DNA from: Solibacillus ferritrahens
Lineage (GTDB): Bacteria; Bacillota; Bacilli; Bacillales_A; Planococcaceae
Assembly: GCF_037027585.1 (NCBI RefSeq)
Contig: NZ_JAXCLE010000014.1
Span: forward strand, 1 to 64,000
DNA: 64,000 nucleotides
Reading direction: 5' to 3'
The position numbers and the translations under genes were made by a program. Below are positions 8,970-16,763 of this stretch, one piece after another; positions within the stretch are counted from its first letter, which is position 1, and every line of letters begins with the position of its first letter. Under the pieces are notes generated by a model. It had not been told where the DNA came from. It worked only from the letters and a program-made list of their open reading frames with translations, and did not search any database.

Positions 8970-9608
8970 TTAGCTGTGGGCCCGCTCCAATCTTTCATTG
9001 AGGGCAACCGCAAGTTCTTTAAAGCGTTTCTCCTCTTCCGTGCTCAGCGGATCCCTTGAATTCCCCCTATCCAGCCAATAATCTCCATCTAACAATTCAT
9101 ACATGTCAAGAAGTGTAATTTTTAGAGTGACTGGATTTTGAAAAACAGACAACATCGGTTCCGGGCCATCATCCCAGTTGTATTCGTTCACTATCGCATG
9201 TAATAGTTCCGGCGAATTTATTCGTTCAATCTTATCGCACATCTTGTACTGAGACTCCTCATACAAAACCTCATCAACAAACCTTTGCTCTTCCAGTGTT
9301 AGAGAAAGGCGAACGGCTCCTTTAGTTTCGAGCAGAAGGTCAGCAATCTTTTTATCTTTACGTGCTTCATTCCAAGCTGTAGCTAATATGCCCAATGGGG
9401 AGTTCAGTTTGGCCCCAGCTTCGATGAGCTTTAACAGGGCTTCAATTTGGTTGAACTTTACAGCTTTTTTTAGTGGCGTATCACCAAGTTTATCCTGTGC
9501 CTCGAGGTCTGCTCCATGTTCGATTAATATTTCTATCGCCTGAACTGGCATTCGATTGGTCAAAAAAAGCATCAGCGGTGTTCTCCCTCGCTCGTCCCGT
9601 TCATTCAC
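8970..9608 (-). CDS. Ankyrin-repeat protein, possibly 5'-damaged
   Basis: A 212-residue protein with two clear ankyrin repeats near residues 5-70 (RGRTPLMLFL, HGADLEAQDKLGDTPL), then a helical acidic C-terminal part of unknown fold. Ankyrin repeats mediate protein binding; single-gene versions in Bacillales are frequent in toxin-immunity loci. The GTG at 9608 has no good ribosome site. The frame stays ankyrin-like upstream (SKIDDLSLVQKAV) as far as an in-frame TGA at about 9670. Just before that lie TTG and AGGGGGGAG, so the true start may be at about 9676 with the third codon now a stop. First of a run of minus-strand immunity-type genes. Confidence 0.7.
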   Translation of the reverse strand: MNERDERGRTPLMLFLTNRMPVQAIEILIEHGADLEAQDKLGDTPLKKAVKFNQIEALLKLIEAGAKLNSPLGILATAWNEARKDKKIADLLLETKGAVRLSLTLEEQRFVDEVLYEESQYKMCDKIERINSPELLHAIVNEYNWDDGPEPMLSVFQNPVTLKITLLDMYELLDGDYWLDRGNSRDPLSTEEEKRFKELAVALNERLERAHS

Positions 9609-9724
9609 ATCCAGTTCCGTTACTGCCTTCTGTACAAGTGAAAGATCATCTATCTTGCTAACTTCCTTTCAATTCAAGCGTACTCCCCCCTTTAACACAA
9701 TACTATTATAAACATGAATGACAT

Positions 9725-11026
9725 TCAGCTTTGCTGATAGATCGTTGCTGTAATATAGTCTTTAGGACAAATAAACATATAATATATGCCTTCAGCATAT
9801 TCGTCATAATCAGCATAATCGATCTGCCCTATAAACCGCATTCTTCGTTCACAACAAGGACAAACCGGATACTCCGGATCCTGGACCCAGCTTGGATGAC
9901 CGCCAATCTGAGAATTCAATTGTGACATGGTCCAAACTGCAGCATAATACGGTGATTGCGGCTCTTGTGAAAGAACTAAATTAGGTGAGGTTTCAATACT
10001 GCTGTTTACGTCATCCATATCCGAGAGATAAACAGGTTCTTGATTATAGCGGCTCCAGACAGGCATGCCATCATTGTCCAGCTCCATGTATATCGTGCTA
10101 AAGCTCCCACATAATTCACAGGTTATCACCTGTAGGTTCTCAATTTGCAGGTCGAGATATTGTAAAGCCGGATGAGAGGTAGCTGCGACCATCAACTTCG
10201 TTAACTTCCTATTGCACCATGGGCATGTTGAATGGCTCGTCTCAAGAAAATGGGCAGGATCTTCTTTAAGTACAACTTCATCATCATCTTGTTGGTCAGT
10301 TTGCCTAATAGCGTAACATAATGGATTTACTAGATTACGCCTTTCCCCATTCGAAGTAAGCTCCCATCCTCCATCAACAGCATAAGTTTCAGGCGTTACA
10401 TATAACTGTTCCGCCCATTTTGGTTGATGCATTTGCCATTCGCGGTACTGGTTTATGACCTTAGCATCACCAATCCAGCCGAGTGCAAGGAGAAGTTGAT
10501 TTCGGTTGTCCTCATCCCATAACACCCGCTCTATTAGCTGATCTCGAATGTCTTGTGGTGCATCTTTAAAAAGAATCGGATCCTGAAACAATCCGCGCTG
10601 TATAAGCTCAGGTAAAGCAACGGATATATTATCATCTCTGTAGCACACCAAAGCTAATAGAATATCTTGTGCTTCACTTTCCTTATTAACAGCGAGTAAT
10701 TCCATTGCATATTTCAGCATACGCTGCGCATCTTGGTTTGATAAAGAAACGTAAAGCTTCTCCTTTCTTATTGGAAAGGGAACGTATTGAATTAGCGGAT
10801 CATACTTTCTCAGTGCATGCATGACCTTGAGAATGTCCACTTGATCTGCTAATCCCTCATAGAGATTCACCGTTTTGCGGTTTTTCTCAATATAAGCTAC
10901 CCGTTTTTTTCGTTCCTGCTCCTGATGACAAGGCATACAGATACCGTTTGTTTTGGCTGCTGTACTCGGTAGAATAGTTGCACTGCATCCTTCCATCCTG
11001 CATGGTATTCGTTCCGTCAATTCCAT
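9725..11026 (-). CDS. Cysteine-rich DUF1963-like protein (immunity-type)
   Basis: A 433-residue soluble protein. The N-terminus has a short zinc-finger-like pattern (two Cys near residues 9 and 14, then CMPCH near 31-35). The middle is helical and HEAT-like (residues about 60-215). The C-terminal 180 residues contain CPWC...CELC and CPCC motifs around the phrase QIGGHPSWVQDPEYP, which resembles the YwqG/DUF1963 core. It probably binds zinc. DUF1963 proteins occur as immunity proteins or in toxin loci, and the two genes downstream of it here fit that. Start ATG at 11026, adjacent to GGAGGTGA; TTG eight bases later is an alternative. Confidence 0.65.
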   Translation of the reverse strand: MELTERIPCRMEGCSATILPSTAAKTNGICMPCHQEQERKKRVAYIEKNRKTVNLYEGLADQVDILKVMHALRKYDPLIQYVPFPIRKEKLYVSLSNQDAQRMLKYAMELLAVNKESEAQDILLALVCYRDDNISVALPELIQRGLFQDPILFKDAPQDIRDQLIERVLWDEDNRNQLLLALGWIGDAKVINQYREWQMHQPKWAEQLYVTPETYAVDGGWELTSNGERRNLVNPLCYAIRQTDQQDDDEVVLKEDPAHFLETSHSTCPWCNRKLTKLMVAATSHPALQYLDLQIENLQVITCELCGSFSTIYMELDNDGMPVWSRYNQEPVYLSDMDDVNSSIETSPNLVLSQEPQSPYYAAVWTMSQLNSQIGGHPSWVQDPEYPVCPCCERRMRFIGQIDYADYDEYAEGIYYMFICPKDYITATIYQQS

Positions 11027-11038
11027 TCACCTCCAAAA

Positions 11039-11713
11039 TTATAAACCAATATACAGTTTATTTTCTGAGAAGACTGCTGAGTATCCAAGTCTGTACAGCT
11101 CAAAATAAGCTGCGAACGGGTCACCATTTAATCTATAACGGGGCCACTGAAGATAATATGAAATCCAGTAATCACAAGCAATCGAGTAATATGCCTCGTC
11201 CAAAATTTCAATCGGTTCATCGTATTCAATCTGTTCGCTGATGATATCAAAAATCGTCTCATATATTTCAGGATCATATTGCTGACGAATTCCATCTATC
11301 GTTCCAGGAGGTACAATTCTAACCTCTTCAATTCCATCTAGGTATTCGGCAGAATCTTTCGTATCAAACTTGCCTGAAGATCCCAGCAATAAATCCTTTA
11401 AGCCTTGAATAAACTGCCTGCCATAATCTACTAGTATATCATTGGGTACATTACTATCTTTACTAATAAAATAGCCTGACACTGTAGGACCAGTATAATC
11501 CACAGGATTTAGCATTTCATAGATTTGTAATATCCTCTCCAAATAAACATGCCCATCTTCAAGAGGTTCAAAAGTAGCCTCTACACCTTTTCCATCTGGC
11601 ATAAACATTTGAAAGTAACCATAGAATCGTGCTTCATCGATATCTGCTTCCCCGGAATTCATATCTTCATCCATCAATTGAAGTAAATATCTTGCATAAG
11701 ATTGTTTATCCAT
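11039..11713 (-). CDS. Hypothetical protein in immunity-type cluster
   Basis: A 224-residue acidic, soluble protein (many Asp/Glu/Tyr), without signal peptide, membrane helix or recognisable catalytic motif. It ends 13 bp before the start of the 433-residue gene and is probably co-transcribed with it. GAGAGG lies upstream of the ATG. Composition and setting resemble small immunity proteins of polymorphic-toxin loci, but I cannot name a family. Confidence 0.6.
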   Translation of the reverse strand: MDKQSYARYLLQLMDEDMNSGEADIDEARFYGYFQMFMPDGKGVEATFEPLEDGHVYLERILQIYEMLNPVDYTGPTVSGYFISKDSNVPNDILVDYGRQFIQGLKDLLLGSSGKFDTKDSAEYLDGIEEVRIVPPGTIDGIRQQYDPEIYETIFDIISEQIEYDEPIEILDEAYYSIACDYWISYYLQWPRYRLNGDPFAAYFELYRLGYSAVFSENKLYIGL

Positions 11714-11785
11714 ATAAACGTTAAACCTCTCTTTCGCTTATTAGTGGCGGCTTTATTATAAGCTTTAGACGGATTTGGTAACTCA

Positions 11786-12523
11786 CTAGCAACATTGCCA
11801 TTCATACACGACTTTAGAAAAATCCCTATTTTTCAAAGCGTCTTTTGGAATAGAGAAAACACAATTCCCAGAATCCCCAAACATAATGCCGCATTCGTCA
11901 TCAATATCCAGTTGCAATAAAAGAAAATCGTCATCACCAAATCCAATATAATCATTCTGAACAAAATAAGGATAACCGCCAATTCTGCTCTCGCTACTAT
12001 AGCAATCATCGCTCAGTTTCTCATATTCTTCTTCTGATAACTTATTCATAAAAGTTTCTTGAAATAGATCTAATGAGGAAGACATAGGCATTTCCCTTGA
12101 ATTAAAATACATTTTACCACTATGTGAAAATGGAAGATTCATGTTATATTCTTCATTTTCATAAGGATGTTCCTTTACTAAACGTTCTTCATTTTCTTCA
12201 TAACTTTCAATGTATCTTACTAGAATGGGGTCTTCCAAACCGTACAAGTCTTCGTTTGTAACAAAAAATTGCAGTAATCCCTTTTCTGGTAATTCAACAA
12301 TATTTTCAATGTCTGCCAGATTGATTTGTGCTAAAAACAACATAGGTTTTCCATTTTCACCTATCGGATAATCTTTACTATTTTCCAAATAGGGGCATCC
12401 CCCTAATTTACTATCAAAAGGTTTTGTTTCTTCACGCTTAAAACTTATCTCATTACTATATCTAAAAGTACCTTTAATTAGGTTTTCATGTTCTTTCAAA
12501 AGTTTAGGAATTTCGTATTTCAT
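11786..12523 (-). CDS. ywqG: YwqG-family (DUF1963) protein
   Basis: A 245-residue protein with the YwqG pattern: DSKLGGCPYLENS near residue 40, KPMLFLAQINLADI near 60 and GLLQFFVTNED near 85. Later come RIGGYPYFVQNDY, LLQLDIDDE and GIMFGDSGNCVFSI near the C-terminus. In B. subtilis, ywqG lies in the region of the LXG toxin YwqJ and its immunity gene, and the fold is often classed with immunity or SUKH-like accessory proteins. Start ATG at 12523 follows AGGGGGG; the frame is open 11 codons further upstream. It is about 70 bp from the gene at 11039. Confidence 0.8.
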   Translation of the reverse strand: MKYEIPKLLKEHENLIKGTFRYSNEISFKREETKPFDSKLGGCPYLENSKDYPIGENGKPMLFLAQINLADIENIVELPEKGLLQFFVTNEDLYGLEDPILVRYIESYEENEERLVKEHPYENEEYNMNLPFSHSGKMYFNSREMPMSSSLDLFQETFMNKLSEEEYEKLSDDCYSSESRIGGYPYFVQNDYIGFGDDDFLLLQLDIDDECGIMFGDSGNCVFSIPKDALKNRDFSKVVYEWQCC

Positions 12524-12610
12524 CAATGTCCCCCCTATTTTAGGATTACTCTGCAAACCGAATTCTAGCCAATTTCCAAAATTGATTTAAAAAATAGATT
12601 TCAACCTATC

Positions 12611-12775
12611 TTAAAGATATTCTTTCTCAATAGAACGATCTTCCCAATCATGCCAAAAGTATAATACTTGCCCTACTGCCCCAGCTTCATACAGATTAGT
12701 ATCAATGCAAAGGTATTCACCGCCACCATTATTTGCAATTGGTATCCATTCAAATGGATTTACCTCAAGATTCCA
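12611..12775 (-). pseudogene. SMI1/KNR4 immunity gene remnant (C-terminal part)
   Basis: The minus strand reads 54 codons from a Trp directly after a TAA to a stop at 12611. They include EWIPIANNGGGEYLCID and VGQVLYFWHDWEDR, which is the second half of a SMI1/KNR4 (SUKH) domain. No start codon or N-terminal half is present, so this is a truncated relic between ywqG and the next SMI1 gene. Confidence 0.75.
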
Positions 12776-12834
12776 TTATTGCACCCAACTGGAGATTTAA
12801 CGATTCTTTAAAGACTCTCTAAGAACTATCGCGT

Positions 12835-13415
12835 TTATTCTTCCTCATCTAGAAAATTAAAACCATTGTCAATAAGATTCTGTAAATATTCGTCAAAGCT
12901 ATTTGCAATCACTTCATATTGGTCAGGGTCGTGCAAAAAGCGAACAATTTGACCGCATACTCCTTCATCAGATGGATTAAAATCTATAAAAAGTCTTGAT
13001 GTTCCACCATTATTCATACAGTCTGAAAAATGAAGATACTTCCCCGGAAAAAGTCCCTCTGGATTAATCCTAGGGTCAACAGCATCCTCGTCATCTTCGT
13101 ATTCTAAAAGATAAGAGACGTCTTCCTCTTCTTTTGAACTTTCGAGCATCTGCTGGGTAGACAGTAAATAATATGGGTATTCTTCAATATCTGATCCAAG
13201 AATACAAACCGCAATTTTTTTTCTCCATATTTCCGCCAATAAGTACCATCAATATTTTCTAATAAAGAGATTAATGATGCTGGACAATTTGGATATTCTG
13301 ACCTTAATACTTCAATATCTTTTTTTGTGGCACCGTACGCAGTATTTAATTCCTCAAGTTCATCTGTTGTTAATGCTGATCTCAAGCCATTTAAAAATTT
13401 GTTTACTAAATCCAT
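12835..13415 (-). pseudogene. SMI1/KNR4 immunity gene split by a frameshift in an A8 tract
   Basis: The N-terminal frame starts at ATG 13415 (after GGAGGGG) and reads a normal SMI1/KNR4 start (TTDELEELNTAYGAT, CPASLISLLENIDGTYWR). At a run of eight A residues (about 13215-13222) it goes out of frame. The continuation, IAVCILGSDIEEYPYYLLS to the stop at 12835, including FSDCMNNGGTSRLFIDFNP, is in the next frame. One extra A would join them as KYGEKKIAVCILG and give an intact protein of about 190 residues. It could be a pseudogene, a sequencing error, or a slippage-controlled gene. Confidence 0.8.
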
Positions 13416-13523
13416 GATTTCCCCTCCAAATATAAAATGCAAAAGCGAGTGTACTTGTGGTTAGTAGTAATCCTCCACTTACAAAATCTATTATTCTCTT
13501 ATCTATTTAATCTGTTTTCCGAT

Positions 13524-15050
13524 TTAATCATTGAAGCTGCTAGACCAAATGTTTTCTTCTTCTGTCGTCATTTCACCTACAATTTCAGAAAAATCAACAT
13601 CTTGAGACATCAGTTTTTTTAACTTATAAAATTGATTAAAACTTCCTGTAAAAGATTTCAATGAAGTGGACTCCGCAATTACTTCAATATTTTCAACAGG
13701 TGTGTAATTACATTCTAAATGAGTGAGTGCCGTCATTTTCTTAATAGAGGAAGCATCTCGAATAGATGAATCTATGAATGTTAAGTTTTTCAGCTTTTGA
13801 TTTTGGGTTAGAAAATCTAAGTCGTTGAAAATAAATTTTTCAATCGTTAAGGCTTCTAACTTTTTCAATTTTGCGAGTAACATTAAGTCGGCTTCTGATA
13901 CACCCTCCAATAGATGAATGTGCAGCTCCTTCAAATGGCTAATATCTGAAATTGAGACAAGCTGTTCAAAATTTAAAATGGAGACAGATAATTTATTTAG
14001 CTTTACATCCTTTAAAGGGCGATAGTTATTGATTTGTGTGTGCTCAATAGAAAGTTCCTTTAAATTAATTAAAGATTCGAGTGCTCTTATGTCCTTCACT
14101 TGAGTTCTACTTAAATTTAAATATTGAAGTTTATTTAATCGAGATAAAGGTACGATGTCCGTAATCGGATTTCCGCCTAAATATAATTTTTTTAGTGCTA
14201 ATAATGATTGTAAAGGCCTAATATCAATAATATGATTCCCACTAAGTACTAGCTCTCTAACATCCGTACAGACAGTAAGCGGTGTAATATCAAAAATCTG
14301 TTTTCCCATAAGGTACAATATCTTACTTTTCACTAACTGTTTTGGATGTTCTGATAAGCTTTGAATTATTTCTTTCCATTTATCACTTAGCTGTTCAAAC
14401 CATTCTTCTCCTATAACCTGTTGCTGGTTAGAAGCCTCTACTTGAAAAACAGGCAATTCCATATTCTTTAGTTCATCAAAAAAATGAGCTTCCTCCCTAT
14501 ACCCGTAGCTCCAAAAAGTTTCTTCATCGATCGTATATGCTCCGTTTTTAAGTGTTTGTGCAATAAATGTTATAAAATCTGTGATGTTGTACGCAATTAC
14601 ATGTTTAACCGTTTCATCTCGTCCAAAATTTATTAGCTGTCCATAAATTCCATTTGAATCAGGTTCTAAATCGATTCCTAAGAAGTTACCTCCATGATCT
14701 TGCGCAATGGGAATCCAATAGCGATTGAGATACTGCTCTTTAATCGCGCCTTCGGGAACGGAGTACGATTCAATCTGTTGCAGCTCCTCGTCGTCACTTA
14801 GCTCAAAACAGTTTTTCCATTCAGCAAGCATACTTTCTAATGACAGAAACGAAAGTCCAAAAAAAAGCCCTGGTCCCTCATCATTTTCACCATCATGTGT
14901 AAGATAAAGTGTTTTTACATCGTCTGGAAACGTAATTCCCATCTTTTGCTCGACTTCTTCAATTTTTTGCACAGTAGCGGGAGGGTTTAAAAACGGTTCG
15001 AAATGCTGACTAAATTGTTGCTGAATCTCATTAATAATTGTCTGAATCAC
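13524..15050 (-). CDS. SMI1/KNR4-domain protein with leucine-rich repeats
   Basis: A 508-residue soluble protein. Residues about 20-165 form a SMI1/KNR4 (SUKH) domain with the motifs MGITFPDDVKTLYLTHDG, RYWIPIAQDHGGNFLGIDL and GQLINFGRDE. Residues about 240-480 form internalin-like leucine-rich repeats of roughly 21 residues (LKKLYLGGNPITDIVPLS, LQYLNLSRTQVKDI). SUKH domains neutralise nuclease and other polymorphic toxins; the repeats would add a second binding surface. It is first in transcription order of the minus-strand immunity block. ATG at 15050 has a weak ribosome site. The same SUKH subtype is seen as a fragment at 30617. Confidence 0.8.
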   Translation of the reverse strand: MIQTIINEIQQQFSQHFEPFLNPPATVQKIEEVEQKMGITFPDDVKTLYLTHDGENDEGPGLFFGLSFLSLESMLAEWKNCFELSDDEELQQIESYSVPEGAIKEQYLNRYWIPIAQDHGGNFLGIDLEPDSNGIYGQLINFGRDETVKHVIAYNITDFITFIAQTLKNGAYTIDEETFWSYGYREEAHFFDELKNMELPVFQVEASNQQQVIGEEWFEQLSDKWKEIIQSLSEHPKQLVKSKILYLMGKQIFDITPLTVCTDVRELVLSGNHIIDIRPLQSLLALKKLYLGGNPITDIVPLSRLNKLQYLNLSRTQVKDIRALESLINLKELSIEHTQINNYRPLKDVKLNKLSVSILNFEQLVSISDISHLKELHIHLLEGVSEADLMLLAKLKKLEALTIEKFIFNDLDFLTQNQKLKNLTFIDSSIRDASSIKKMTALTHLECNYTPVENIEVIAESTSLKSFTGSFNQFYKLKKLMSQDVDFSEIVGEMTTEEENIWSSSFND

Positions 15051-15477
15051 ATTATCAACTCCAAAGAAAATTATTCAATTAAAATATACTCATTTAATAA
15101 TACCAATTATTTCAAATTATTAGTTTTGGTTCAATAGCTCTCTATGAAAAAAAATGCTTTTCTTGTTTTGAAGTGACTCCCAAAAATTAGAATTTATATT
15201 TAATGTGACTTGTCGTGACTATAAAGTGAAAAGCCCGTAAACGTTTATATACCAACGTTTACGAGCTTTTCATTTCCATAAGGTTCCCTACCATATACCC
15301 ATATTTTGGGTTTTACCAATTATTTAGTGTTACTTTATAGCGTTGTGAAAAATGTCTGCAATGCCATTATCTGCATTCGGCAATAGATGACCATAAAAAT
15401 CGGTTGGCGTGACCTAACCCCCTAGGCAATCAGAGATACGAATTTACAGCAGGCTATCTATTAAGCCACCCCTCTTC
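15051..15477. other. Intergenic region with bidirectional terminator
   Basis: Apart from the hairpin at 15229-15270 I see no gene. A short GC-richer stretch at 15390-15475 contains a small inverted repeat (GGTTGGCGTGACCTAACC) but no start codon, RNA signature or homology to the repeats elsewhere in the window. Confidence 0.4.
15229..15270. terminator. Bidirectional terminator
   Basis: A 17 bp stem with one mismatch (AAAAGCCCGTAAACGTT against AACGTTTACGAGCTTTT) around a short loop, flanked by A and T runs. It separates the immunity block from the hydrolase gene at 15478. Confidence 0.8.
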
Positions 15478-16272
15478 TCAGAGTGAACTAGCTTTTGCAT
15501 ACACCTGATTGGACGATATAAACTGGTGAATCGCTTCATTTGACTCCGCGCTTTTTTCAATGACGCATACATGCCCGCAGTCATCGAGGATTTGTAATGA
15601 TGCGTATGGATTATTCTCTACTGCACGCTTCGCTTCATCTATGAATAAATGATCTTCCTTGCCAATTAGATAAAACTTCGGAATTGTACACTCACTTTGC
15701 TTTAGCTGCTCATAGGGCTTCTTCGCATTTTTCAATAAATACGTCCATTTCACAAACTCTTTACGCCCTAACTTCGCTGCCTCCTGCACAAAATAAAAAC
15801 GTGATTTAGCATGCGATTTTTTCGGCATAATTAAGTATGCAAATGTTTTATAAAAGAGCATATATGGTGCGAAATGGCGGAATATCCATGCGCTCTGAAT
15901 TAACAGTGACGACCATCTATTAAACTTGAGCACCGGACCAGCTAGAGTCATCGTTTTAATGTACTGCTTCGCACGATACATAAGCTCATTGCCGATAATT
16001 GTCCCAACCGAAAATGTTAAAAAGTGTGCGTGTTTAATCTTTAATTTCTCGAGCACCTCCGTAATCTTCGGTACTACATCTGCTGCGACATAATAATTTA
16101 CATCTAACCCATTCGAATCGCCATGACCCGGTAAATCGATTAATAGTAAATTATAATGTTGCGATAAATAATCAGCTTGTTTATAAAAAAGGGTGCTCTT
16201 GCCTCCTAGACCATGTAGCAGCACGAGCCATTCCTTTTGATGACATGAAAATAGTTTTGTGTAATGTAGCAT
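15478..16272 (-). CDS. Alpha/beta-fold hydrolase
   Basis: A 264-residue alpha/beta hydrolase. The oxyanion motif LLHGLGG is near residue 19 and LIDLPGHGDS near 45. The nucleophile elbow reads TFSVGT with Ser88, where the usual first Gly is replaced by Thr-Phe. The acid is in GKEDHLF and the histidine in DDCGHVCVIE near the C-terminus, so the triad looks complete. ATG at 16272 follows AGGAGT. The substrate (ester, lactone or thioester) is not predictable. It lies alone between two terminators and repeat copy A. Confidence 0.8.
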   Translation of the reverse strand: MLHYTKLFSCHQKEWLVLLHGLGGKSTLFYKQADYLSQHYNLLLIDLPGHGDSNGLDVNYYVAADVVPKITEVLEKLKIKHAHFLTFSVGTIIGNELMYRAKQYIKTMTLAGPVLKFNRWSSLLIQSAWIFRHFAPYMLFYKTFAYLIMPKKSHAKSRFYFVQEAAKLGRKEFVKWTYLLKNAKKPYEQLKQSECTIPKFYLIGKEDHLFIDEAKRAVENNPYASLQILDDCGHVCVIEKSAESNEAIHQFISSNQVYAKASSL

Positions 16273-16480
16273 ATCGGACTCCTATTAGGATATTTTTACG
16301 TTATCAGTAATCCAATCGAAAAAATATTATTCCAAGAAAAATAATATTTAGTTGTAATCTGACTATAACGTGACGGTTTAAGCACGTCAATTATTGCATA
16401 CTAATTCACAAAATGCTCATATTTATTTAACAATTTCTATGTTTTAATGTAATTTTTGGTCCCTCACCAATATTTGTAAA

Positions 16481-16735
16481 TTGAATTAAGTAACGAGATA
16501 AATAGAGGAAGGAATTTCCGTTATTTTTAAAATAACTTAAAAAATGTTGAAAATAAGGGAAGAAATTTCCGTTATTGACCAAAAAAACATGAATTTTCAT
16601 GATTTTATTTAAAATAACGGTAAAACGTTCCCTTATTTATCCTAAAAATGAACTACATCATTCAAATAACGGTAAAATCTCCCCTTATTTTAGATGGGCA
16701 CTGATGGCGAATTAGTTTAAGAATATTGGTAGACC
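16481..16735 (-). repeat. Four-hairpin dispersed repeat, copy A (inverted)
   Basis: Four imperfect palindromes at about 16501-16526, 16550-16576, 16611-16638 and 16664-16691. Each has an AATAnnGGAA arm pairing with TTCCnnTATT. Read on the minus strand it matches copy C (36425-36660) over about 220 bp, and the match continues into ATTGGTAGACCTCG at 16724-16737, which is the edge of the structured segment found beside copy C. Confidence 0.85.
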
Positions 16736-16763
16736 TCGCTAGTTGTTCCGCACAGGCTTTTCA

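Noticed and set aside
15241..15260. AACGTT palindrome as LexA-like site
   Set aside because: It is the inner part of a long terminator stem and lacks the Bacillus LexA consensus (CGAACN4GTTCG).
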